This document shows positions 53,773-63,609 of a stretch of 64,000 nt of DNA, piece by piece. The stretch's first letter is position 1. Each line of letters begins with the position of its first letter. The notes under the pieces were generated by a model. It was given only the letters and a program-made list of their open reading frames with translations, made no database searches and had not been told where the DNA came from. The position numbers were made by a program, and so were the translations under genes. The DNA is from Sulfurimonas sp. (GTDB taxonomy: Bacteria; Campylobacterota; Campylobacteria; Campylobacterales; Sulfurimonadaceae), in the NCBI GenBank assembly GCA_021648285.1, contig JAKITC010000004.1, positions 1 through 64,000 of the forward strand, in the 5' to 3' direction.

Positions 53773-55880
53773 TGAGCGCTTTTAATTTACATGTAGATAA
53801 TGAAATAGCTACTTTAATGTTTGATATGCCTGATTCTAACGTCAATTTACTTTCAATTTCTGTTATGCAAGAGCTTGAGAGCCACCTTGATAAACTCAAA
53901 AGTCAAAAAGATATAGATGTCCTGCTGTTTAGAAGTGCCAAAGAGGGTATATTCATTGCCGGGGCTGATATCTCAGAAATCCAGTCACTAAACAATGAGC
54001 AGGAAGCACACGATATAGTAAAACAAGGGCAGATGATTTTATCTAAAATAAGAGCACTTCCTTTTTATACGATTGCTGTTATTGATGGTGCATGCTTAGG
54101 TGGAGGCTTTGAACTGGCACTTAGTTGTAACTACCGTATTTCGACCCAAAATCCTAAAACAAAAATCGGACTTCCAGAGGTAAACCTTGGAGTTCTCCCA
54201 GGTTTTGGCGGAACACAAAATCTAAAACATCTTATTGGTAAACAAAAAGCACTTGAGCTTATTTTGGGTGCCAAGATGATTAACGGATTAAAGGCTGAGA
54301 AACTTAAAATGGTCGATGCCTGTGTGCCTGTAGGTTATCTTGATTTTAAACTGGATAGTTTTATTCAAGCCGTTCTTGATGACAAAGAGAGAGCTAAAAT
54401 AGACGCTAGACGTTATAAAAAAAACCTGCTGGAACGTTTTGCTCCGGATCTTATTTATCATTTTGCTCTAAAAGAAGTTATGAAAAAAACAAAAGGCAAT
54501 TATCCCGCACCGCTAGAAGTGATTGAACTTTTTAAAAAAACAGATAAATTACCGATGAATGAAGCCCTGTCATTAGAAGTTTATGCTTTCGCAAGACTCT
54601 CTGTTACCGAAGTCTCAAAAAATTTAATCTCTCTGTTTTATGCTTCTGAAAAGCTAAAACACGATAAATTTGTGAAAGATGGTATTGCGCCTCAGTATAT
54701 AGAGAATGTAGGGGTAATCGGCGGAGGAGTGATGGGTGGCGGTATTGTATGGCTCTTTAGTAAAATTGATAAATTTGTAAGATTAAAAGATCTGAATTAT
54801 GATGCAATTGCAGCCTCGTTTAAACCAATTAGTAAAGCATATAGTGAGGTAGTAAAAAGAAAACGACTAACAAAGCGCGAAGTTGAGTTGAAAATGGGTC
54901 ACATAAGTTATACGACAGACTATAAAGGATTTCATAATGCTGATATAGTGGTTGAAGCAGTGATTGAAAACACAGAGATTAAACAGAGTGTCTATAAAGA
55001 TTTAGAGGATGTTGTAAAAGAAGATTGTGTTATTGCATCAAATACTTCATCACTCTCTATCTCCATGTTATCTGAGGGAATGGAAAAACCTGAACGTTTT
55101 ATAGGAATGCACTTTTTTAACCCTGTGGCACGTATGCCTCTTGTAGAAGTAATTGCCGGAGATAAAACTTCCGATGAGACAATAGCAACTGTAATCAAAT
55201 TAGCAAGAGATTCCGGTAAAACAGTTATCTTAGTAGGAGACTGTGCAGGGTTTTTGGTAAATCGTATTTTGCTTACTTACATTAACGAGTGTGTTAGGAT
55301 GTTTAGAGAGGGTGCAAGTATTGTGTACATAGACGAGACTATAGAAGAGTTTGGTATGCCGATGGGTCCATTTACACTGGCAGACGAGGTGGGACTTGAT
55401 GTTGGTTATAAAGTATCACAAGTTCTCGAAGAAGCTTATGGTAAGAGAATGACAGTCTCCCCGATACTCAAAGAGATAATAGAGATGAAACTCCTTGGTA
55501 AAAAAGGTAAAAAAGGTTTTTATGTTTACAATGGCAAAGAGAAGCATATAAATAAAGAAATTGTCTCAATCCAACCTCGTTCAAGACCTTACTCTAAACC
55601 TGAGATTATAGACAGAGCAATGCTTATCATGATAAATGAGGCAGCAAGAGTCTTGGATGAGAAGATTATAAAAGATGCCTCACAACTTGACATGGCAATG
55701 ATTATGGGGACAGGATTTCCTCCATTTAGAGGTGGTTTACTTAAATATGCCGATTCACTTGGGATTGAAAAAGTTCACATGTTATTAGTCCAATTAGAAG
55801 AGAAATATGGAGAGAGATTTGAACCGGCAAGGCTTATTGTAGAGATGGCGGACAATAAAGAAACTTTTTATAAAGGATAA
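53772..55880 (+). CDS. bifunctional enoyl-CoA hydratase / 3-hydroxyacyl-CoA dehydrogenase (FadB/FadJ-like)
   Basis: 'GACLGGGFELALSCNYRI', 'GLPEVNLGVLPGFGGTQ', 'VGVIGGGVMGGGIVW'-type NAD site, 'GMHFFNPVARMPLVEV'. Confidence 0.92.
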   Translation: MSAFNLHVDNEIATLMFDMPDSNVNLLSISVMQELESHLDKLKSQKDIDVLLFRSAKEGIFIAGADISEIQSLNNEQEAHDIVKQGQMILSKIRALPFYTIAVIDGACLGGGFELALSCNYRISTQNPKTKIGLPEVNLGVLPGFGGTQNLKHLIGKQKALELILGAKMINGLKAEKLKMVDACVPVGYLDFKLDSFIQAVLDDKERAKIDARRYKKNLLERFAPDLIYHFALKEVMKKTKGNYPAPLEVIELFKKTDKLPMNEALSLEVYAFARLSVTEVSKNLISLFYASEKLKHDKFVKDGIAPQYIENVGVIGGGVMGGGIVWLFSKIDKFVRLKDLNYDAIAASFKPISKAYSEVVKRKRLTKREVELKMGHISYTTDYKGFHNADIVVEAVIENTEIKQSVYKDLEDVVKEDCVIASNTSSLSISMLSEGMEKPERFIGMHFFNPVARMPLVEVIAGDKTSDETIATVIKLARDSGKTVILVGDCAGFLVNRILLTYINECVRMFREGASIVYIDETIEEFGMPMGPFTLADEVGLDVGYKVSQVLEEAYGKRMTVSPILKEIIEMKLLGKKGKKGFYVYNGKEKHINKEIVSIQPRSRPYSKPEIIDRAMLIMINEAARVLDEKIIKDASQLDMAMIMGTGFPPFRGGLLKYADSLGIEKVHMLLVQLEEKYGERFEPARLIVEMADNKETFYKG

Positions 55881-55883
55881 ATT

Positions 55884-58268
55884 ATGGAGATATATATAAC
55901 ACTTGGGCTTACAATAGCTTTGATTGTGAGTTGGTATAAAGGTTTGTCATTTTGGATTATCTCAGCTCTCTTGGCGGCTGTTATATGTGCAAGTTTTGAT
56001 CCCGGTATTCTTTTTTGGATAATTTATATTCTGATAAATCTTGTTTTACTTCTTCCTCAAATAAGAACAGTGCTGATATCAGCTCCTTTGGTCTCACTTG
56101 TAAAAAAACTTCATCTTATGCCAAGTATCTCAGAGACAGAAAAAATTGCTTTAAGAGCAGGAGATGTATGGGTAGATGGGGATTTTTTTTCGGGTTCACC
56201 GAATTTTGACAAGATTTTAAGTGAGCCATATCCTCATTTGACGGATGAAGAGGAAGCATTTTTAAATAATGAAGTTGAAAAAGTCTGTGAGATGACTAAT
56301 GATTTCAAAGTGTTTGCCGAGAGAGATTTGAGTGAAAATACATGGCAGTATCTAAAAGATAACAAATTCTTTGGGATGATAATTCCAAAAGAGTATGGAG
56401 GACTTGGATTTTCTGCTTTGGGACACTCTGCAGTTATTCAAAAACAAGCAGGTCATTCACAGGTATTGGCCATTACTACAATGGTGCCAAACTCACTTGG
56501 GCCTGCTGAGTTAATTCTTCATTACGGTACTGGGGAACAAAAAGATTATTACCTGCCGCGTCTGGCTGACGGACGGGAACTTCCATGTTTTGCGTTGACA
56601 GAACCTCTAGCCGGAAGTGATGCTACTTCTATCAGTTCACGAGGAGAGGTATTTGAGAAAGACGGCGAAATATATATAAGACTAAACTTTAATAAACGCT
56701 ATATTACCTTGGGCGCTGTAGCAACAGTTATAGGGTTAGCTTTCCAACTTAGTGATCCAAAAGAACTTCTTAAAAAAGGTAAAGACCTTGGAATTACATG
56801 TGCACTTGTTGATGCAAAACTAGATGGTGTTGTTCAAGGAAAACGCCATGATCCGCTTAATGTACCATTTATAAACTCGCCGATTAGCGGTGAAGATGTT
56901 GTCATCAAATTGGAAAACGTAATCGGTGGCTTGGATGGAGTATCAAAAGGGTGGTTGATGTTGATGGAGTCACTCTCTGTAGGACGTGGGATATCACTCC
57001 CTTCTGTAAGTACAGGCGGTGTTAAACTCTCGTGCGCTGTTGCTGGCTCATACTCAACTGTCAGAGAACAATTTGGTCTTTCTATTTCAAAATTTGAGGG
57101 TATTGAAGATGTACTGGCAAGACTTGCTGCAAATGCATACATGTTAGATGCTGCGAGACTCTTTACGCTCGGTGCCATAGATTCCGGTAAAAAACCGGCA
57201 GTAATAAATGCAGTTATGAAATATCACTCAACTGAGATGTTTAGACGCAGCATTAATGATGCGATGGATATAGTCGGAGGTGCCGGAATATCACTTGGAG
57301 AGAAAAATCTACTTGGTCATGCATATGTAGGTGCTCCGATTGCAATTACGGTTGAGGGTGCAAATATTATGACCCGTACACTTATACTGTATGGTCAAGG
57401 TGTCATCCGCTGTCATCCACATGTATATAATGAGATAACAGCTATTGAGGCGAATGATGCAACAGCATTTGACAAAGCTTTCTTTTCACATGTCGGTTTG
57501 ACTTTTCAAAATATGTTGAAAATGACACTGCTAAGTCTGAGTAGAGGATATTTATATTCTCCATCTTCAAAAGGTGCTGGAGCTTATTATGAGAGAAAAC
57601 TTGCATGGAGCAGTGCTACTTTTGCTTTCTTGTCTGACTTTATCATGGCATATTTTGGCGGCTCTTTAAAACAAAAAGAGAAAATAACAGGACGTTTTGG
57701 AGATATACTTTCTGCTATGTATCTGCTGAGTGCAACACTCCGTCGTTATAAAGAAGAGGGCAATAAAGATGATGCTTTTGTTAAATACATTGGTGATCAA
57801 CAGCTAAGAATTATTCAAAATGCTTACAATGAAATAGCGGCTAATCTTTTTGAAAACCGAATTGTTAATTTCTTCTTTAAACCTTTTAAATGGTACATGT
57901 CAGCAAATTCTATGGGACGAGATGTCAGTGATAAACTCTCAAGAGAGTTAGCTCACTCTATTACTGCTCAAGGAGAGATGAGAGATAGACTTGTAGATGG
58001 GATTTACCATTCAAAAACTTACAAAAATATTGAAGAAGCGTTAAGACTTCATGAAGAGTCAGCAGATGTAGCACAAAAAATAAAAGGTGCTATAAGAAGC
58101 TGTAAACTTCCTAAAGCTAGCGTTTATTCTCTTGTGGATGAAGCATTGAAAATCGGTGTGATTACTCAAGAAGATAAAGCTTTAATACAAAAAGCACAAG
58201 AAGCTAAAGAGTCTGTGGTGCAAGTAGATGGTTTTGCGGTAGAAGATTATTTAAAAAGAGGCTTATAG
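55884..58268 (+). CDS. fadE: acyl-CoA dehydrogenase, long FadE type
   Basis: 'FALTEPLAGSDATSI', 'IPKEYGGLGFSALGHSAVIQK', 'DIVGGAGISLGEKNLLGHAYVGAPIAITVEGANIMTRTLI'. Confidence 0.92.
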   Translation: MEIYITLGLTIALIVSWYKGLSFWIISALLAAVICASFDPGILFWIIYILINLVLLLPQIRTVLISAPLVSLVKKLHLMPSISETEKIALRAGDVWVDGDFFSGSPNFDKILSEPYPHLTDEEEAFLNNEVEKVCEMTNDFKVFAERDLSENTWQYLKDNKFFGMIIPKEYGGLGFSALGHSAVIQKQAGHSQVLAITTMVPNSLGPAELILHYGTGEQKDYYLPRLADGRELPCFALTEPLAGSDATSISSRGEVFEKDGEIYIRLNFNKRYITLGAVATVIGLAFQLSDPKELLKKGKDLGITCALVDAKLDGVVQGKRHDPLNVPFINSPISGEDVVIKLENVIGGLDGVSKGWLMLMESLSVGRGISLPSVSTGGVKLSCAVAGSYSTVREQFGLSISKFEGIEDVLARLAANAYMLDAARLFTLGAIDSGKKPAVINAVMKYHSTEMFRRSINDAMDIVGGAGISLGEKNLLGHAYVGAPIAITVEGANIMTRTLILYGQGVIRCHPHVYNEITAIEANDATAFDKAFFSHVGLTFQNMLKMTLLSLSRGYLYSPSSKGAGAYYERKLAWSSATFAFLSDFIMAYFGGSLKQKEKITGRFGDILSAMYLLSATLRRYKEEGNKDDAFVKYIGDQQLRIIQNAYNEIAANLFENRIVNFFFKPFKWYMSANSMGRDVSDKLSRELAHSITAQGEMRDRLVDGIYHSKTYKNIEEALRLHEESADVAQKIKGAIRSCKLPKASVYSLVDEALKIGVITQEDKALIQKAQEAKESVVQVDGFAVEDYLKRGL

Positions 58269-58277
58269 GGGTTTATT

Positions 58278-60425
58278 ATGGGTGATAAAATGTATCAAGC
58301 CTCTCAATTTGTCATAAGTATGATTGAGAGAACTATGGCGAACAACATAACATATAGCGGTGAAAAGAATCTTGATAAAAATTTTCCAATCCTGTTTGTT
58401 GCTAACCATTTTACAAGAATAGAGACCTTTTTAGTTCCATATGTTCTTTACAATAAATTTGGATTTAAAGTGCGTTCGTTGGCAGATCACTATATTTTTG
58501 CAGGCATACTGGGTGATTATTTGTCAGCTGTTGGAACGGTATCTACAAAAGATGAACTGAGAAACGAAAAAATATTAGGAGACTTACTTACTGCCCGTGA
58601 AAACTGGTTAATTTATCCAGAGGGCTCAATGATAAAGAGTAAAAAAATACTTCTTAGTGAAGATACTTTTGAGATAGAGGACAAAAAAGGACTTCGCAAT
58701 ATCTTTACAGGTTCAGCAGTTTTAGCACTACAAAGTGAGCTAGAAAAAAGTAAATATTTTGAAGCTCTTAACCGTTGTGATGTTGAAGCAATCAAAGAGT
58801 TCAAAGAGAAATATTTTATTAAAGAAGATGAAGAACTTTCATACTCCAACACGCACATAATTCCCGTAAATATATCATATACCCCTATAAGAACAGGTGA
58901 GAACTCCATCTCTGATCTTGCAAAAAAATATATAAAGAGTGAATCTGTCTCTCTAAATGAAGAGATTGATATTGAGAGTAATTTACTGCTAAATTCTCAA
59001 ATACATATTCATTTTTCAAAACCTATAGATGTAAAAACTTTTTTATTTAAGACTAAGAGAACTCTGAAGCAAGAAAATTTAGAGCTTGATGATGATACAG
59101 TCATTAAAAGAGCAAGAGTACCATTGACTAATATGATGATGAATGAGGTTTACAAAAATATTTTAATTACTTTCGATCATGTTTTTGCTCTTTGTTTGGA
59201 GTATTCAATGGAGAATGAGTTTGATGCACAGGAGTTAAAAGCACGAATATATCTTGTATGCAGAGAGTTGAAAAAATTGGATATTTACCATTTGGACAAA
59301 ATATTAGATGCTAATTTATATAGACTTTTAAATGGTGAACCTTATGCACTCTTTGATGATGTCCTTTCAGTAGCGGTTAATCAAAGGATTATAAAAGAAA
59401 ATAAAAATAAAATATATGTCATTGATAGAAAAAAATTTAAAGACGAGCATACATTTCATACTATCAGAATTAAAAACACTCTTAGAGTTTTACTAAATGA
59501 AACAATGATACTTCATGAACTTAATGATTGTGTAAAATATCAAGCGCATAAAGATATAAAAAAGGTTTATAGAGAGGTCTTTTATATCATATATAATCGT
59601 GACACTAAGCAGTTTACAAAAGATTATAATAAATATTATTCAGTTTTTGACAGCAAAGCTAAAGAAATTGGAAAGCCGTTTGTGCTATATAATGAAAATA
59701 ACACTGTCGGCTGTGTATTGTCACATGGTTTCAAATCAGCCCCACGTGAGATAGAACTTTTGGCCAATTATCTTTTTGATAATGGTATAAATGTGTACGC
59801 CATTAGACTTAAAGGACATGGGACAATGCCTGAAGATTTAAGAGATGCGACATATAAAGATTGGTACGATTCATTTGACATAGGTTATTCTGCTCTGTCT
59901 TGTGTAAGTGAAAAAATATTTGTATGTGGTTTTTCTACAGGCGGTCTGATAGCGCTGCTAAAAGCATCTAACACCAGCTATAAGATTGATGGTGTTGTCT
60001 GTATAAACAGTGCTGTATCTTTGGGAAGCATTCATATAGAATATGTAGCATCAACGCTTGATTTTATTAACAGTTTTATATCACAATTCAGGAGTGAAGA
60101 TGATACATATGAGAGTGAACCGGAACATCCTGAGATTAGTTACAAAAAACACTATATGGTATCTGTAGCCGAGTGGAAAAAGTTATTTGATATAGTTGAA
60201 GAGAGACTAAAGCATATATCAGTACCTACGCTGATTATTCAAGGAGACAAAGACCCTGTCGTAGATCCAAAAAGTGCTGATATTATTTATGACACCATTA
60301 AATCTACTATTAAAGAGAAGTATATTGTGAAGAGTGACAAACATGTACTTCCGCTAGATGCGAGTGTAAATCAAGATATATTTAAAAAAATTACAAAGTT
60401 TATAAAATCTACTAAAGGTTACTAA
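58278..60425 (+). CDS. fusion of PlsC-like acyltransferase and alpha/beta hydrolase
   Basis: N-terminal 'VANHFTRIETFLVPY', 'LIYPEGSMIKSK'; C-terminal 'LSHGFKSAPREIELLANYL', 'VCGFSTGGLIALL', 'TLIIQGDKDPVVDP'. Confidence 0.8.
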   Translation: MGDKMYQASQFVISMIERTMANNITYSGEKNLDKNFPILFVANHFTRIETFLVPYVLYNKFGFKVRSLADHYIFAGILGDYLSAVGTVSTKDELRNEKILGDLLTARENWLIYPEGSMIKSKKILLSEDTFEIEDKKGLRNIFTGSAVLALQSELEKSKYFEALNRCDVEAIKEFKEKYFIKEDEELSYSNTHIIPVNISYTPIRTGENSISDLAKKYIKSESVSLNEEIDIESNLLLNSQIHIHFSKPIDVKTFLFKTKRTLKQENLELDDDTVIKRARVPLTNMMMNEVYKNILITFDHVFALCLEYSMENEFDAQELKARIYLVCRELKKLDIYHLDKILDANLYRLLNGEPYALFDDVLSVAVNQRIIKENKNKIYVIDRKKFKDEHTFHTIRIKNTLRVLLNETMILHELNDCVKYQAHKDIKKVYREVFYIIYNRDTKQFTKDYNKYYSVFDSKAKEIGKPFVLYNENNTVGCVLSHGFKSAPREIELLANYLFDNGINVYAIRLKGHGTMPEDLRDATYKDWYDSFDIGYSALSCVSEKIFVCGFSTGGLIALLKASNTSYKIDGVVCINSAVSLGSIHIEYVASTLDFINSFISQFRSEDDTYESEPEHPEISYKKHYMVSVAEWKKLFDIVEERLKHISVPTLIIQGDKDPVVDPKSADIIYDTIKSTIKEKYIVKSDKHVLPLDASVNQDIFKKITKFIKSTKGY

Positions 60426-60948
60426 GTTCTTCTAGCATCCATGGCCACTCTCCAAAATCGCTATCTGCATTTATATGTCCTCCGCCATTTAAAACTTTCA
60501 TAGGTACATGTAGAGCTTTTTGAAGAATCCTCGCTTCATCTTGAGTCATATATGGATCATCCGTTGAGGTAATAAGCAGAGTCTCTTTGGCGAATAGGTT
60601 TTCAGGCACCTTACATGGGTAGAAACTTGCTAATTCCGGTATATCACATGTCAGACTTGGCGGAACTACAAGATAGAGCTTTTGAACTTCTGTTGGTTTT
60701 ATATCATTACATATATGAAACCATAAAATATTTGCAAGAGAGTGGCAGACAACCATATCTGGTTTGAACTCTTCGAGCTCTGTTTGAAGCTCCCTCTGCC
60801 AATCATCTTTGTTTGGAAAATCAAAGTTGCTGAATCTTAAAAAACTTACTTTTCCATACTCTTTAGCAATCTCACTAGCTAACCAACTCTGCCAGTGGGG
60901 AAAGTCACTTCCACCCCAGCCATGAAGGATTAAAACTTTTTTACTCAT
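60412..60948 (-). CDS. RBBP9/YdeN-family serine hydrolase
   Basis: 'VLILHGWGGSDFPHWQSWLA', 'VVCHSLANILWFHI', 'GGHINADSDFGEWPWM'. Confidence 0.83.
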   Translation of the reverse strand: MSKKVLILHGWGGSDFPHWQSWLASEIAKEYGKVSFLRFSNFDFPNKDDWQRELQTELEEFKPDMVVCHSLANILWFHICNDIKPTEVQKLYLVVPPSLTCDIPELASFYPCKVPENLFAKETLLITSTDDPYMTQDEARILQKALHVPMKVLNGGGHINADSDFGEWPWMLEELSNL

Positions 60949-61103
60949 AAATTTCCTATATCTTGTTTTATACCATTCTATATAAATATTAATTAAGAGA
61001 TAATTATGGGATGATTAGGAGATGATTTGATTAGAAAAAGTATTTATATGACAAGAAATAAACAAAGAAGAAAAGGTATAATTAGTAAAATAGGTTTAGA
61101 GGT

Positions 61104-62519
61104 GTGGCGTTGCAAAAGCAGAGTATTAAAAAAATTACAGTAACTCGTCTTTTACAAGTATTTGTTATTGCAATGTTAGTTATAGTTGCTGTTATTGCTA
61201 TTAGTTATAGAAATTTTTTCCAGTTTGTTGTTGAAAACAGAGTTCACTCAGTTTCTCAAATCATAAAAGCCGGTCTTACCTCACATATGAAAGCCGGTAT
61301 TATGGATAAGCGAGAGTATTTTTTAAATGAAATATCTTCCGTACACGATATACGCTCTATAGAAATTATTCGTGGGGATGCTGTTGTAAAAGATTATGGT
61401 GAATCTAATTTATCTGAAAAAAAATTAACTGATAATCTTAGAGCTATTTTAGAAAAAAAAAAGACACATATAGTATGGAAAGATACAGAAAACTTAGTCG
61501 AGGCTGTTGTTCCTTACATCGCAAGTTCAAGCGGAAATTTTAACTGCATACAGTGTCATCATGTTGAAGACGGTACAGTGTTAGGTGCTGTAAGTATTAG
61601 CATGGAGATTGGCGCATATCAAAACTTTGTACTTAAAAACGGTTATTTGATTGTTGCTGTATTGCTTTTATTTGCTTTTTTAATAACATTTAATATGTTC
61701 CATGTAATAGAACGCTATATTAGTAAACCGCTCTTAAATCTTATTCATGATGGTGAAACAGCTTATGTTTTACATAAAGATATAAACAGTGAAAAATATG
61801 AAAGTAGAGAGCTTGAAGAGGTTGTAAAGAATGTTAATAAGTTTAATGGAACTGTTATGCAACACGAGAAAGAGCTTGAAGAAAAAAATAAGCAACTTCA
61901 ACTCCTAAACGAAGAGATAGAATCAACACTCAAAGATACCATGATTGTAATTGGACAAATAGAGGAGATTCGCGCAGGTGATACTAATATGCATACACGA
62001 CGTGTAACAGCTATAAGTACGATGATTGCCAAAGATTATGGTTTAGATGATGGACAAATAAAGCTTATAGAGATTGCATCACCGCTCCACGATATAGGAA
62101 AAATCGGGATTACTGATGCTGTTTTAAATAAACCGGCAAAATTGACAGAGGAGGAGTATGTATATATGAAGACACATGCTTTTCTTGGATATAGAATTTT
62201 AAATAATTCAAAACGTCAGATTTTAAATATTGCTGCTACTATTGCTTATGAACATCATGAAAAATATGATGGAACAGGTTATCCACAAGGTCTAAGAGGG
62301 GAGGAGATATCTATCTATGCCCGGATTGTAGCTATTGTTGATGTTTTGGATGCCCTTCTATCTAAACGCGTTTATAAAGAGAAATGGGAAGTAAAAGATG
62401 TAATTGCTTTTTTTAAAGAAGAGAGAGGCAAACATTTTGATCCTGAGTTAGTGGATATACTGCTAAACAATATAGATGCTTATGTGCAACTGATTGAAAA
62501 ATTATCAAAAAAAGATTAA
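61104..62519 (+). CDS. HD-GYP domain protein with CxxCH periplasmic sensor (GTG start)
   Basis: 'FNCIQCHHVEDGTVLGAVSISM'; 'SPLHDIGKIGITDAVLNKPAKLTEEEYVYMKTHAFLGYRIL', 'HHEKYDGTGYPQGLRGEEISIYARIVAIVDVLDALLSKRVYK'. Confidence 0.9.
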   Translation: MALQKQSIKKITVTRLLQVFVIAMLVIVAVIAISYRNFFQFVVENRVHSVSQIIKAGLTSHMKAGIMDKREYFLNEISSVHDIRSIEIIRGDAVVKDYGESNLSEKKLTDNLRAILEKKKTHIVWKDTENLVEAVVPYIASSSGNFNCIQCHHVEDGTVLGAVSISMEIGAYQNFVLKNGYLIVAVLLLFAFLITFNMFHVIERYISKPLLNLIHDGETAYVLHKDINSEKYESRELEEVVKNVNKFNGTVMQHEKELEEKNKQLQLLNEEIESTLKDTMIVIGQIEEIRAGDTNMHTRRVTAISTMIAKDYGLDDGQIKLIEIASPLHDIGKIGITDAVLNKPAKLTEEEYVYMKTHAFLGYRILNNSKRQILNIAATIAYEHHEKYDGTGYPQGLRGEEISIYARIVAIVDVLDALLSKRVYKEKWEVKDVIAFFKEERGKHFDPELVDILLNNIDAYVQLIEKLSKKD

Positions 62520-62522
62520 AGC

Positions 62523-63560
62523 CTAAGCTTCTTTTTTAAAGTAGGACTTTGTTATAAAAAATAGCATCAAGCCCCACAAAACTATGCTACTTGCTATCGC
62601 TATTACACCAACTTCTTCATGCATGTGGATTAAAGACTTTGGATCAATGGAGTTAATATCAAATATAAGATCTAGCCCAAGTCCAAAAATAATACTTCCA
62701 AGAATAATACTTCCAAGGTAGATATACAAAGACTTGGTTCCTAACATCTTTTTCACCACACCTATAGTAACAGTGTTAGTTGCAGGTCCCGCGCTTAAAA
62801 ATACAAAAGCAGCACCGGCACTGACTCCACTTAGCATAAGAGCTGCGGCAATAGGAAGTGAAGCAGTTGCACAAACATACATGGGAACTGCAATTGCGAT
62901 TGCAATTAGGTATGAAAGCCAATCATACTCGACTAAAATATCGCTAAGATTTTGAGGGATGGCTATAGTAATCAGAGCACCCAAAAGAAGACCCCAAAGA
63001 AGAGGTTTTGCTATATCTCCAAGTAGCGTTACAAAAGCATACTTTATCGCTCCAGTTAAAGAAAACTTCTTCTTTTTTTCATCTATTTCACAAGATGATT
63101 TACTTGAACAGCAACTTTTTGGTTCTTCTTGAACTTCTTGGACATACTCTTTATCTAAAATATTTGTTAAAATTCCAGCAAACATAGCAATTAACATAGA
63201 AGTCAAAACTCTGTAAATCGTAAAAACCCAGCCAAACATTCCGTAAGTAGCAAGTATAGAGTCAACACCTGTTATGGGAGTAGAGATTAGAAAAGAGAGA
63301 GTAGCACCTTTGCTCGCACCACTTTTTTTAATACTGGTTGCAAGAGGAATAACACCGCAAGAACAGACAGGGAGAGGGATGCCAAAAAGCGTTGCTTTAA
63401 CAACGGAGCCGATATTTTCATTTCCCAGATGCTTTGTAACTATGGAATCAGGGACTAACTCATGCAAAATCCCTGCAAAGAAAAGACCAAAGAGAATATA
63501 TGGTGCCATTGCATTGCTAAGGTCTATCAGTGCTGTAAAAAAAAGAGTTATCAGTTCCAT
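62523..63560 (-). CDS. permease, SO_0444-type heavy-metal (Cu/Zn) efflux family
   Basis: 'KATLFGIPLPVCSCGVIPLATSIKKSGASKGATLSFLISTPITGVDSIL'; loop 'EPKSCCSSKSSCEID'. Confidence 0.8.
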   Translation of the reverse strand: MELITLFFTALIDLSNAMAPYILFGLFFAGILHELVPDSIVTKHLGNENIGSVVKATLFGIPLPVCSCGVIPLATSIKKSGASKGATLSFLISTPITGVDSILATYGMFGWVFTIYRVLTSMLIAMFAGILTNILDKEYVQEVQEEPKSCCSSKSSCEIDEKKKKFSLTGAIKYAFVTLLGDIAKPLLWGLLLGALITIAIPQNLSDILVEYDWLSYLIAIAIAVPMYVCATASLPIAAALMLSGVSAGAAFVFLSAGPATNTVTIGVVKKMLGTKSLYIYLGSIILGSIIFGLGLDLIFDINSIDPKSLIHMHEEVGVIAIASSIVLWGLMLFFITKSYFKKEA

Positions 63561-63609
63561 TATTTCTCCTTACATATTCTAATTTTGTAAGAAATTAAGC
63601 TTTTACGCA

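Noticed and set aside
61050-61145. Short Arg/Lys-rich ORF (MTRNKQRRKG...) overlapping the HD-GYP start
   Set aside because: 31 codons, overlaps the GTG start of the next gene, composition uninformative; probably leader sequence.
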